The notes beneath the pieces were generated by a model. That model was not told the origin of the DNA and did not search any database. It worked only from the letters and a program-made list of their open reading frames with translations. Of a stretch of DNA of 36,733 nt, positions 1-8,762 are shown piece after piece. The first letter of the stretch is position 1. Every line of letters begins with the position of its first letter. Location of the stretch: positions 1 through 36,733 of the forward strand of contig NZ_JACJSA010000036.1 of assembly GCF_014697545.1 (NCBI RefSeq), in the 5' to 3' direction. The stretch is from Oscillatoria sp. FACHB-1407 (lineage in GTDB: Bacteria; Cyanobacteriota; Cyanobacteriia; Elainellales; Elainellaceae). The position numbers and the translations under genes were made by a program.

Positions 1-1087
<1,087 letters not shown>

Positions 1088-1111
1088 AAGTGTTTGATTT
1101 ATATTTGGCTC

Positions 1112-1137
1112 TGAAACAAAACTAAAATCTTGTTTCA
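1112..1137 (-). other. Hairpin in 16S leader
   Basis: TGAAACAA (1112-1119) pairs with TTGTTTCA (1130-1137) across a 10-nt loop, about 25 nt upstream of the mature 16S 5' end. Its position suggests a possible role in pre-rRNA processing. That role is inferred from location only. Confidence 0.35.
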
Positions 1138-1315
1138 AATCCTCTTTAAGGTTTCAAATTAATAACTCTGGACATTCGACTCAATTGTCGTTTCGTCCAT
1201 AAGTTATTCACTCAAAACCAACATTGTTTTTAACGAGGATTGGTGTTTAATTTGGCTTTCAAACTATTCTTTTTTCCAGGTTCACTGTGCCTTGACTTTC
1301 CCTTGACACTCTCTC

Positions 1316-1343
1316 ACTATAGCGCGATCGCGTTCACTGTGTG
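1316..1343 (-). promoter_or_regulatory. Candidate rrn promoter, gene-proximal copy
   Basis: On the minus strand a CACACA hexamer (1338-1343) is followed after 16 nt by TATAGT (1316-1321), a good -10 match with a poor -35. The same arrangement, CACACA-N16-TATAGT with further shared bases (CGC before TATAGT and GTG/GTGG after), recurs 123 bp upstream at 1439-1466. Duplication of the whole element upstream of an rRNA gene suggests tandem rrn promoters. The CACACA box does not match the sigma70 -35 consensus, so the role is inferred. Confidence 0.45.
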
Positions 1344-1438
1344 GGTGAGGACAACCGTACTAGTAGAAGTGCTACTACCCGCACCAGAAGGCGGTTTGAG
1401 GTCGCTTCGGTGGAGGGGTTCGTTTTTGGCACTTACCC

Positions 1439-1466
1439 ACTATAGCGAATAGAGGAACATTGTGTG
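1439..1466 (-). promoter_or_regulatory. Candidate rrn promoter, distal copy
   Basis: Second copy of the CACACA-N16-TATAGT element on the minus strand (CACACA 1461-1466, TATAGT 1439-1444). It has the same spacing as the copy at 1316-1343. Transcription from here would give a leader of roughly 345 nt before 16S. Confidence 0.45.
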
Positions 1467-1803
1467 AGGCTTTTTTTGAGACATAAGATCTACTTATCTT
1501 ATGGCTGTAATAATTTAGTTGTCCTATTTAGGGTTGTCATAGGAGCGCAATTCAGGTAAAGCGATGTGGGTTTAGACGAGTGCTTTATCTCTCCTGATGG
1601 AAGAACAATTGAGTCCCTATCGTTAGATTCAAAACATTGTGCTCCTTGTTCCAATTGCTTGGGCAAATCGTTGAACCCGTCAGCAAACATTAATCAAACT
1701 AAAATCTAGCAAAGCGGTGGTAGCGGAAACGGGCGATCGCTCGTTTAGGAAATCAAGGTTAATCACTCATTGTTCATCCGGAGTTTATACAGAGGTAAGG
1801 GAT

Positions 1804-2070
1804 ATGGGTATCCAAGAGCATTCAGCGTTCTTTAACGACAATCAAAACGACAATCAAGATGACCAACATCAGGAGCAGTCCGAGGCTAACAAGACTGCGC
1901 CTGATTCCCCTCAAATCGTTGACCCACTTGACCTGGTTTACAGTGGCGGGTTTACTGGCGATCCCCAGGAGATTTTAGGAAACCCTGCGGTTGCCCCTGA
2001 GATGTTGTCTGAAGGCAGGGATTTGAGAGTCGATATTTTTAGAGACACAGAAGAAGCCACCCCGGATTGA
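1804..2070 (+). CDS. Small acidic hypothetical protein, 88 aa
   Basis: I do not recognise this protein. It is hydrophilic and strongly acidic, with an N/D/Q/E-rich first third (FNDNQNDNQDDQHQEQ) followed by a Pro/Gly/Asp-rich part, and no membrane segment or known motif. The open frame extends upstream to 1717, but the start at 1804 is preferred because AGAGGTAAGGGAT precedes the ATG and the extra 29 residues are of different character. It lies 27 bp before a small DUF4383-like gene on the same strand and may be cotranscribed with it. The upper reading frame is otherwise unconstrained, so a non-conserved ORF is possible. Confidence 0.5.
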   Translation: MGIQEHSAFFNDNQNDNQDDQHQEQSEANKTAPDSPQIVDPLDLVYSGGFTGDPQEILGNPAVAPEMLSEGRDLRVDIFRDTEEATPD

Positions 2071-2097
2071 ACAATTTAGTTGATGCGGAGCCTAACC

Positions 2098-2319
2098 ATG
2101 GGAGCACGTTACTTTGCCGTTATCAGCGGAATTATCTATGTTTTGGTCGGTTTGTTTGGATTCATTCCAGGTATGGTTGCAACTCCTGGAACGGGTGGAC
2201 CAGATGTTGTAGTTGATGCGGGGTATGGGTACTTGTTATCCACCTTTCCCGTCAACATCCTCCATAACATTGTGCATCTAGCCGTTGGTATTTGGGGACT
2301 CGTTGCTTTTCGGAGCTAA
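2098..2319 (+). CDS. Truncated DUF4383-like membrane protein, 73 aa
   Basis: The sequence begins MGARYFAVISGIIYVLVGLFGF, ends NILHNIVHLAVGIWGLVAFRS and matches the first half of DUF4383 proteins. These are integral membrane proteins of unknown function that usually run to about 130-150 residues with four helices. Only two hydrophobic segments are present (about residues 5-25 and 50-70), with the conserved HNxVH feature before the second. The stop falls right after the second helix, and the following bases hold two HIP1 octamers and no continuation, so this is probably a C-terminally truncated copy. The start at 2098 is chosen over in-frame starts at 2080 (TTG) and 2083 because GGAG lies 7 nt before it. 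Confidence 0.6.
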   Translation: MGARYFAVISGIIYVLVGLFGFIPGMVATPGTGGPDVVVDAGYGYLLSTFPVNILHNIVHLAVGIWGLVAFRS

Positions 2320-2404
2320 ATGATTATAGGGCGATCGCGATACCGCTAATGCAAGACAGGGCGATCGCCATCTCTTGTGCTTAACCGTGCAACTAACCCG
2401 TAAC

Positions 2405-3910
2405 TTAACTGCTCAATTGTTGGATCAGGCGATCGCCCACCCGCAGTGCATTGGCAATGACGGTTAAGCCAGGGCTAACACTGGCATGGGACGGAAAGAA
2501 ACTGCTATCTACTACATAGAGATTGTGGACTTCGTGGGTTCGGCAATCGAGATTTAACACTGAGGTTGCGGGATCTTCGCCAAACCGACAGGTGCCGCAC
2601 TGATGCGCCAAAACCTGAATAGGCATATCGCTACGGGGGTGGGTGGTGCGGTTAAAGGCAGAGGGTTGCGTTGCTTCTACATTCTTGAGCACGTCAATCC
2701 AACGGTAGACCAGGCGATCGTGTGCCTCCACATTGTTAGGCGTGTAATCAATTCGCAATTTATCCCCCACATAATGAACGCGATTATTGGCGTTGGGGAG
2801 GTCTTCGGTTTGTAGCCACCAACCGATGGAGTGGGTCGCCAACTGCCGCAACCCAAAGTTGGGCATCAGTCTAGACAATGCTGACAAAATTGGGGGTGCT
2901 TCTGCGAAGATAACATCCTGCAAAATGCCGCCGGAGTTTTGTACGTGCCCCAGAGGATAGGGAAAGTCTTTGTCTCCCCAGTAGAAATCATTCAACCCCA
3001 GGGTGCGAGAAAATGTTCCAGAATTGGCAGATGCGGTTAGCTGCACAACGACGGACAGCAGTTGTTTCATAAAGTTACGCCCCACCTGACCAGAGCCATT
3101 AGCGATGCCGTTGGGGTGTTTTTCGTTAGCGGATCGGAGCAGCAATGCCGCCGAATTTACGGCACCACAGGCTAACACAATAATGTCCCCTAAAAACAAA
3201 TAGGACTGACCGCCAATTTTTGCCTCAACTGCTTTGATCTCAGCACCCGATGGGTTGGTGTGCAGAGAGACGACCTGAGCCGAAGTTTTGAGAGTTACAT
3301 TGTCGCTGGTTAGAACCGGGCTGACCCCAGTGTCTTCTGCGTCAGTACGACCGCGATCGCCCACTCCTAACGGCAAATGAACAGGGTGCAATCCCTGTTG
3401 TGAGAGGGTGTCTCCAATGCTTTGCAACATCGGCTCATGGGCAATTTCGGCAAAGGGATAGGCTTCGCTGTGGGGCGGTTCAGTGGGGTCGTTTTCGACC
3501 TTGCCATGCGCTTGATACAACTTCTCGGCTTCGGTGTAATAAGGCTCAAAATCTTGGTATTTCAGAGGCCATGCTGGAGAGACTCCGCCTTGATGTTGTA
3601 CCTGCTCAAAGTCACGCTCACGCATCCGCTGTAAAACGCCACTCCAAATCTTGGTATTGCCACCAACAGAGTAATAAGTTTGTGGGTAAAAGGGTTCTCC
3701 TTCGTTGTCAAACCATGCATCTTTAGCGTGGTATTGTTCCTTTTTGAAAACCTCAGTATCCACTAATTCAGAACTTTCACGATAGATTAATTCTCCTCGT
3801 TCCAGTATTAAAATCTTCTTCCCTGTGGGTGCTAATTTACGCGCTAAAGTCCCACCCCCTGCACCTGTACCAATGATAATTACGTCATAGTATTGGTCAT
3901 CGATAATCAT
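2405..3910 (-). CDS. GMC-family FAD-dependent oxidoreductase
   Basis: 501-residue flavoprotein of the glucose-methanol-choline family, which oxidises alcohols, sugars or related compounds. The N-terminal FAD-binding fold shows GTGAGGG around residues 14-20 and an acidic ribose-binding end (ILILERGE). The C-terminal GMC domain shows HQCGTCRFG (His436, first catalytic position) and SHASVSPGLTVIANALRVGD. In most family members the second catalytic residue is Asn or His in an NP or HP pair; here the aligned pair is Ser479-Pro480, so catalysis may be atypical. No signal peptide or CxxCH is visible. It starts 9 nt after the oxidase subunit III gene behind a GGAG site, as last gene of the oxidase operon. 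That suggests it donates electrons to the same quinol oxidase chain; substrate unknown. Confidence 0.88.
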   Translation of the reverse strand: MIIDDQYYDVIIIGTGAGGGTLARKLAPTGKKILILERGELIYRESSELVDTEVFKKEQYHAKDAWFDNEGEPFYPQTYYSVGGNTKIWSGVLQRMRERDFEQVQHQGGVSPAWPLKYQDFEPYYTEAEKLYQAHGKVENDPTEPPHSEAYPFAEIAHEPMLQSIGDTLSQQGLHPVHLPLGVGDRGRTDAEDTGVSPVLTSDNVTLKTSAQVVSLHTNPSGAEIKAVEAKIGGQSYLFLGDIIVLACGAVNSAALLLRSANEKHPNGIANGSGQVGRNFMKQLLSVVVQLTASANSGTFSRTLGLNDFYWGDKDFPYPLGHVQNSGGILQDVIFAEAPPILSALSRLMPNFGLRQLATHSIGWWLQTEDLPNANNRVHYVGDKLRIDYTPNNVEAHDRLVYRWIDVLKNVEATQPSAFNRTTHPRSDMPIQVLAHQCGTCRFGEDPATSVLNLDCRTHEVHNLYVVDSSFFPSHASVSPGLTVIANALRVGDRLIQQLSS

Positions 3911-3919
3911 ATAGATCTC

Positions 3920-4534
3920 CTACTGCCAAACATAGATCAACACATACAACGCAATCCAAATAACATCGACAAAGTGCCAAAATAACGATGTTGCTTCTAC
4001 ACCAAAGAAACCGTTGTCGTAGTTGCCGGGGATGAACGATCGCCCCAACATTAGCAACTGCAACACGATGCCACTGAGAACGTGCAAACCGTGAAATCCA
4101 GTTAATAGAAAGAACGTGCCGCCAAAGGTTCCGGAGGTATAGCTAAAGGGCAAACCCCGCCATTCCACCGCTTGACCAAAGAGGAAATAGCTACCCATGG
4201 CGATCGTGGTCAACAGAAATATCCGAAACCCCCACAGCTTTTTATCGTGCAAATATCGCTCAGCCACATAGATCACAAAACTACTGGAAACCAACACGAT
4301 CGTGTTGATTAGAGGTTCTCTAGTCTCCAGACCTGTCACCCCCAGTGGATACCAATCTGTCACCGAGGTTGTGGTTTTGTAGATAATGTAGCCTGTGAAG
4401 AAGCTCAGGAAAATAACACTTTCTGACAGCAGAAACACAATAAACCCAAATTTACTGTTTCCTGCTTCGTCGTGTTCCTGATGTTCGCGGACGTTAGCTT
4501 CAACGTCTTGGGCAATGGTTCTTTCTACTGTCAT
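3920..4534 (-). CDS. ctaE: Heme-copper oxidase subunit III
   Basis: 204-residue integral membrane protein of the COX3 family, the five-helix short form typical of bacteria. Visible markers are the first helix FGFIVFLLSESVIFLSFFTGYIIY, the TGFHGLHVLSGI helix and the terminal FWHFVDVIWIALYVLIYVW helix with the conserved His-Phe-Val-Asp-Val pattern. Its ATG overlaps the subunit I stop codon by 4 bp (ATGA), so translation is coupled. The GMC oxidoreductase follows after 9 nt. It stabilises the catalytic subunit in the membrane and has no redox centre. The II-I-III gene order and linked DUF2231 genes fit the cyanobacterial alternative respiratory terminal oxidase. Confidence 0.95.
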   Translation of the reverse strand: MTVERTIAQDVEANVREHQEHDEAGNSKFGFIVFLLSESVIFLSFFTGYIIYKTTTSVTDWYPLGVTGLETREPLINTIVLVSSSFVIYVAERYLHDKKLWGFRIFLLTTIAMGSYFLFGQAVEWRGLPFSYTSGTFGGTFFLLTGFHGLHVLSGIVLQLLMLGRSFIPGNYDNGFFGVEATSLFWHFVDVIWIALYVLIYVWQ

Positions 4535-6240
4535 GATGATGGTTGTTTTGTAAAAGATTCAGGAAAGTCCGTCAAACCGGGATTGGGAGCGTGCTCGACC
4601 AGAGGTTGGTGTCTGCCATAGCCATAGGGACCCGAAATCACAATGGGCGTTTCCTCAAAGTTTTCTACTGTAGGTGGTGACGAGGTCAGCCACTCCAAGC
4701 CATATGCCCGCCAAGGGTTGTTGCCCACTTTTTCACCCCGAATCCAGGAACTCACCATATTCAGGATGAACGGCAGCGTAGACAGTCCCAGCAGAAAACC
4801 ACCAATGCTAGCAACCACATTCCAGTAGGCAAACTCTGGGTCATAGGATGCGACCCGACGTGGCATCCCCATTAACCCTAGAGGGTGCATTGGCAAAAAG
4901 ATTAATGCCGTCCCGATGTATGTCAGAACAAAATGAAGTTTGCCCAAGCCTTCGTAATACATACGACCTGTCATTTTTGGGAACCAGTGATAGATCGCAG
5001 CATAGATAGCCATGACGATCGCCCCATACAGCACGTAATGAAAATGCCCCACGACAAAGTACGTATTGTGAACGTGAAGATCGATTGGTGCCGATCCTAA
5101 AAAGATGCCTGTAATACCCGCAAACAACCAGTTGCTGATGCCACCAAGGGCAAACAACATAGGCGTTGTAAAGCGGATTTTTCCGCCCCACACGGTTGCT
5201 ACCCAGCCAAACACCTTAACCCCTGAAGGAATAGCCACTAGCATCGTCGTCACCATAAAAAACATTCGCATCCAGCTAGGGGTGGCACTGGCGAACATAT
5301 GATGCACCCACACAGCACTGCTAATCACAGTGATGATCAGGGATGATGCAGCAATTACCCGATATCCAAATAGAGGTTTACGTGCATGAACGGGCAAGAC
5401 TTCTGAAAACGTGCCAAATGCAGGCAGAACCATCACATACACCGCAGGATGGGAATAAAACCAGAAGAAGTGCTGGTATAGGATTGGGTTTCCGCCCCCT
5501 TCAGGATTGAAGAAACTCGTGCCAATCGTCAAATCCAGTAACAACATCACTGCCCCACCTGTCAGCGCAGGCAAGCCGTAAAGCTGAATTAGTTGCGCTG
5601 CTAGCACTGCCCAAACAAAGGCAGGAGTCTTAAACCAGGTCATGCCCGGTGCGCGCATTCTACAAATAGTCGTGACAAAATTCACTGCCCCCATAATCGA
5701 GGACACACCCGAAATCGCAACCGAGAGAATCCAGAGCACCTGCCCGTTGATTAAATTCCCGGTGGGGTTTTGCAAGCTAACCGGTGGGTATGCCCACCAC
5801 CCCGATTGGGATGGACCTCCTGGCACCAGAAAACTCGACATCATCAAGATTCCGGCGATCGGGATCATCCAAAACGAAACCGCATTGAGGCGAGGAAATG
5901 CCATATCTCGTGCCCCAATCATGAGCGGTACGAGATAATTTCCTAGTCCCACCAACACCGGAAACGTCCAGAAAAATAACATGACTGAGCCATGCATCGT
6001 AAACAGGGCGTTATACACCGTGCGATCGACCAGATCGGCTTCAGGAGTAATCAGTTCCCCCCGCATAATCATGGCAAACAGTCCGCCGATGAGATAGAAA
6101 ACAAACGACGTGACGATGTATTGAATGCCAATAACTTTGTGGTCGGTGCTGAAGGTAAAAAACCGTTTCCAGTTGTCAGGCGCACCGGGGTAAGGTTGCC
6201 CACGAACGACTTCTGGAGCCTCAATTGAGATGTTTGTCAT
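4531..6240 (-). CDS. ctaD: Heme-copper oxidase subunit I (A2 type, ARTO-like)
   Basis: Catalytic subunit of a proton-pumping terminal oxidase, with 12 membrane helices. The low-spin heme His is in FTMHGSVMLFFW, CuB His and the cross-linked Tyr in FYSHPAVYV, the CuB pair in VHHMF, and the two heme His in GHFHYVL. YSHPAVY replaces the glutamate-bearing GHPEVY, the hallmark of A2-family oxidases, in which Tyr-Ser substitutes for the D-channel Glu. The open frame reaches 6327, but the first 29 codons are a Pro-rich translation of a purine/pyrimidine-skewed tract, so MTNISIEAPE at 6240 (569 aa) is the likely start. No clear SD precedes it (CTCCTCTT). Its stop overlaps the subunit III start. Confidence 0.95.
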   Translation of the reverse strand: MTNISIEAPEVVRGQPYPGAPDNWKRFFTFSTDHKVIGIQYIVTSFVFYLIGGLFAMIMRGELITPEADLVDRTVYNALFTMHGSVMLFFWTFPVLVGLGNYLVPLMIGARDMAFPRLNAVSFWMIPIAGILMMSSFLVPGGPSQSGWWAYPPVSLQNPTGNLINGQVLWILSVAISGVSSIMGAVNFVTTICRMRAPGMTWFKTPAFVWAVLAAQLIQLYGLPALTGGAVMLLLDLTIGTSFFNPEGGGNPILYQHFFWFYSHPAVYVMVLPAFGTFSEVLPVHARKPLFGYRVIAASSLIITVISSAVWVHHMFASATPSWMRMFFMVTTMLVAIPSGVKVFGWVATVWGGKIRFTTPMLFALGGISNWLFAGITGIFLGSAPIDLHVHNTYFVVGHFHYVLYGAIVMAIYAAIYHWFPKMTGRMYYEGLGKLHFVLTYIGTALIFLPMHPLGLMGMPRRVASYDPEFAYWNVVASIGGFLLGLSTLPFILNMVSSWIRGEKVGNNPWRAYGLEWLTSSPPTVENFEETPIVISGPYGYGRHQPLVEHAPNPGLTDFPESFTKQPSS

Positions 6241-6296
6241 AAGAGGAGAAAAGGGGGGAGGGAGAGTGGGAGAGGGGAGAGGGGGAAAGGGGATCA
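6241..6296. repeat. Polypurine/polypyrimidine tract between ctaC and ctaD
   Basis: About 56 bases that are nearly all purine on the plus strand, built of irregular GGGAGAG/GGGGAA units, giving a C/T-only leader just before the ctaD start on the coding strand. It fills most of the 97-bp ctaC-ctaD gap and leaves no Shine-Dalgarno sequence for ctaD. Such mirror-like purine tracts can form triplex DNA, and a role in setting subunit stoichiometry is possible but unproven. Confidence 0.7.
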
Positions 6297-6337
6297 TGAG
6301 CAGAGCCTTGTTTTCCCATCGACCCATTGCCTTTGCC

Positions 6338-7327
6338 TTACACGGGTGGGCTTTCCGGCTCGTGTTTGGGCGCGTAGTTCACAACAGGCGGTGGTGCTGG
6401 CGGAATCGTTGCCCACCCACGAACAGCTACCTTGTCCTTGGTGTTACCCGATCCGGGTTCAAAGACTTGGCTGTATTCGTAGTTCGCAGGGTTAAACGCA
6501 GGAGTAGGGGTTTGAGCCGCTGCATCGGCTAGCCACTGTTGGTAATCGCTCGCAGACTGGACTACTACATCAGTCTGATTTGCAGCAAAATAAGTGCCGC
6601 TATACATTGAGTCCCGTAATCGATAAGTGCCAATTTTGACGGGGGTTAGTTCAAAATCAATGTCTTCATGGGGCACCACATACTGACTCAAGCGAAACGC
6701 TGGAACGTAAAACCCGTGCAATACATCTTCTGAGTGCAGTTTAAACCGAACGCGGCGATCGACCGGGAGATGCAATTCTGTACTGGTTACATCCTGGTTT
6801 GGGTAGTGAAATATCCATGCCCATTGTTTTGCTACTACATCGATTTCCTCAATGGGAGACGTTTCTACAGCCTCTTGAATTTCTTGCTGAGGCGTGCTGT
6901 CAAACGGTTCAGCATAGGCAGGTTCCACCATTTGAGGCATGTGCAGATGCACTAGCTCCATTGGTCCACGAATCGACATTTTTTCGTAGGTACGATAGCT
7001 GACAAAGGAAAGCGTCACCACCAGAATGAGCGGTGTTACAGTCCAGATGATCTCCAACCAGGTGTTGCCTTCAATGTCAGGCCCATCACTCAGGTCATAC
7101 TTTTCCGCTCGGTGAAAGATCAGCGAGTAGATAAACGGGCCAATCACTCCCAAATAAATGAAGGTGCCTAACCCAGTAAAAAGACTGAACAGATCATCTA
7201 GCAGTTTTGCTTCCGCTGCTGCCTCTGGCGGAAACCAGGAATAAGCTTGCTTTGCCATCCAAAGACTGGCAAATGTGACCAGGACAGCGTAGACCGTCAT
7301 TATTACAATTGCGCGGAGTTTCATCAT
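6338..7327 (-). CDS. ctaC: Oxidase subunit II lacking the CuA site
   Basis: 329-residue COX2-family protein. Two N-terminal helices (about 5-25 and 53-72, with a further hydrophobic stretch at 91-111) anchor a cupredoxin domain (about 165-260). The KQWAWIFHYP electron-entry motif and His204 in DVLHGFYVP remain. Where CuA proteins have the CxxxC...H..M loop, residues 233-252 read TYRLRDSMYSGTYFAANQTD, with no Cys, His or Met in the ligand positions. The complex should therefore not accept electrons from cytochrome c or plastocyanin via CuA, as in quinol-type oxidases and cyanobacterial ARTO. The Pro-rich C-terminal tail is unusual. Gene order is II-I-III, with DUF2231 genes 29 nt upstream. Confidence 0.92.
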   Translation of the reverse strand: MMKLRAIVIMTVYAVLVTFASLWMAKQAYSWFPPEAAAEAKLLDDLFSLFTGLGTFIYLGVIGPFIYSLIFHRAEKYDLSDGPDIEGNTWLEIIWTVTPLILVVTLSFVSYRTYEKMSIRGPMELVHLHMPQMVEPAYAEPFDSTPQQEIQEAVETSPIEEIDVVAKQWAWIFHYPNQDVTSTELHLPVDRRVRFKLHSEDVLHGFYVPAFRLSQYVVPHEDIDFELTPVKIGTYRLRDSMYSGTYFAANQTDVVVQSASDYQQWLADAAAQTPTPAFNPANYEYSQVFEPGSGNTKDKVAVRGWATIPPAPPPVVNYAPKHEPESPPV

Positions 7328-7356
7328 GTATTTCTGCCCTCTGCCTTCTGTCTTGA

Positions 7357-7953
7357 CTACAACTGATTGGGGTTCTCACCTAAATGCAACAGTTGATCTG
7401 CTGTGACGTGAACGCCAAACTCAGCACCAAGATGTGCGCCCAACGTTCCCTGGACAAACATCAGCACAAACACAAATAAGCCTGCCGCTAGATAGCTCCA
7501 CTGCACCTGTCTTGCCATATCTTTGCGCCAGTTAAACCGTTGAAAGCCTCGCCAAACCGTCATTGCTACAATCAACGTCAAGATTAAGACACCCCCTACA
7601 CCATGCATGATCATGGTTTCTAAGGCGTGAAATCCCCAGGCACTGGTGACATCTGCAAGCGGCACAGCCAGAGACACTTCAAATAAGCCTGCGATGACAG
7701 TGAAAAAGGTGATGATGGCAGATGCCAGCAGGTTATACCAACCGACATCAAACAGGGCAGAGCGAGTAACAGGAATAGCGAGATACTTAAAAGCTGCTCG
7801 ATCGACAGGAAACAACGCCCCGACAACATCAAAGGCGATCGCCACAATAAATAAGCCCAGTGTCAAATGCACCAATTGAGGATGAATGGGAATGACGTAT
7901 GGCAACCCATTAGCTCCCAAACTATCCCACTGTTGTAGCAGGTCTGGATTCAT
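7357..7953 (-). CDS. DUF2231 membrane protein
   Basis: 198-residue polytopic membrane protein with about four hydrophobic helices and the DUF2231 signature HPQLVHL near the start of helix 1. The open frame runs back to 8163, but the first 70 residues overlap the neighbouring gene and are low-complexity Cys/Ser-rich, so MNPDLLQQWD at 7953 is chosen. It has GGAGGG upstream and a 4-bp ATGA overlap with the preceding DUF2231 gene. The conserved His residues could bind heme, but no biochemical role is known to me. It is the second of two paralogous genes leading the oxidase operon, suggesting a membrane redox partner, heme-insertion or assembly role for the oxidase. Confidence 0.85.
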   Translation of the reverse strand: MNPDLLQQWDSLGANGLPYVIPIHPQLVHLTLGLFIVAIAFDVVGALFPVDRAAFKYLAIPVTRSALFDVGWYNLLASAIITFFTVIAGLFEVSLAVPLADVTSAWGFHALETMIMHGVGGVLILTLIVAMTVWRGFQRFNWRKDMARQVQWSYLAAGLFVFVLMFVQGTLGAHLGAEFGVHVTADQLLHLGENPNQL

Positions 7954-8447
7954 GACAGACCCTCCCGAATGGCATCTACAACGGGAATTGTGTGCAAGCC
8001 ATAAACCCAGACCAGCAACGTTCCCCAGTAGGACTGGACAAACACCAGCGCAACTAATAACACACTGGCACCCCAGTAAGGAATGGGTAACTGGGGTCTT
8101 TCTTGCAGCCGAATGACATATCGCCATCCGGTAATCACTGCCAGAATAGCCGTCAATGACCACCCCAGAACGGTATGGGCATTGAGCGTTGAAACTGATG
8201 CTGCGTAGGGTTCTGCTAAACCTGCCTCAATCTGCCCAAAAATTACAGCAATGAAGATTGAAACGGTTGCAAATGCGAGGTTCCACCAACTCACCTCATA
8301 TAATTTTGGGTTACGAGTAAAGTAGCCAATGATATCGCAGAGAAAAGCAAACAACACCATCGCGATCACAAAATGCACCACGATTGGGTGAATCGTATCG
8401 GGGTAGGGCAGGTTGTGCTCGTTGAGCGGAGGAAGATAATTAAACAC
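7950..8447 (-). CDS. DUF2231 membrane protein, first gene of oxidase operon
   Basis: 165-residue membrane protein with four predicted helices and the DUF2231 motif HPIVVHF around residues 20-26. A second conserved His lies in LNAHTVLGW. It is a distant paralogue of the next gene, which it overlaps by 4 bp (TGA/ATG). The start is GTG (8447) with only a weak AAGAA upstream; no better start is in frame. It heads a compact six-gene minus-strand operon (two DUF2231, subunits II, I, III, GMC oxidoreductase). Function unknown; a role with the oxidase is inferred from linkage. Confidence 0.85.
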   Translation of the reverse strand: MFNYLPPLNEHNLPYPDTIHPIVVHFVIAMVLFAFLCDIIGYFTRNPKLYEVSWWNLAFATVSIFIAVIFGQIEAGLAEPYAASVSTLNAHTVLGWSLTAILAVITGWRYVIRLQERPQLPIPYWGASVLLVALVFVQSYWGTLLVWVYGLHTIPVVDAIREGLS

Positions 8448-8518
8448 AGTTTCTTAGTCAGTTTGATAGAGAAAAGATAGCACCGAGAAATCTTGTAGAC
8501 AGGAAATGTTCTTGACAA

Positions 8519-8550
8519 TTTAACGATTCAAAGGAGTCTTCATCGTTAAA
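8519..8550. promoter_or_regulatory. Inverted repeat upstream of oxidase operon
   Basis: TTTAACGAT (8519-8527) and ATCGTTAAA (8542-8550) form a perfect 9-bp dyad with a 14-nt centre, about 72 bp upstream of the first DUF2231 gene. The spacing puts arm centres 23 bp apart, about two helical turns, as expected for a dimeric regulator. Operator function is inferred. Confidence 0.4.
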
Positions 8551-8762
8551 CTCCAAAAGCGCATACGACCTCCTCTTGGAAGCTATCTCTATCGCTCGAA
8601 CTAAAGCTCTATCCAAAGGGAGAAAAGCCTACTCCTATGCCTGTCTACGCAGGATTTCAAGAGCCGAGAGTGAGTTTGGGTCAGGTATTTGAGGCGATCG
8701 CCCCAGTCTCATTCCGCTCCCACACTTTCGGATGACAATAGAGCCAAATCAATGCATCTGTT

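Larger units (their letters stand above)
1088..1803. other. rrn leader and promoter region, no supported gene
   Basis: About 700 bases separate the 16S gene from the first protein gene. The proximal half (1088-1310) is an AT-rich transcribed leader of the rRNA operon on the minus strand, including a short hairpin at 1112-1137. Two duplicated promoter-like elements lie at 1316-1343 and 1439-1466. A perfect 8-bp inverted repeat (CATAAGAT, 6-nt loop, ATCTTATG) sits at 1482-1503 beside a run of seven T. A 63-codon minus-strand frame at 1499-1690 has no recognisable motif or convincing ribosome site and is not annotated. Confidence 0.6.

Noticed and set aside
1499-1690. 63-codon minus-strand open frame
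   Set aside because: No motif and no ribosome site; located in the rrn upstream region.
7954-8163. N-terminal 70-codon extension of the second DUF2231 protein
   Set aside because: It lies entirely within the upstream DUF2231 gene in another frame and is Cys/Ser-rich; the ATGA overlap start at 7953 is better.
8512-8517. TTGACA as a plus-strand -35 box for the MFS gene
   Set aside because: No -10 box lies 16-18 nt downstream, and the gene start is over 300 bp away.
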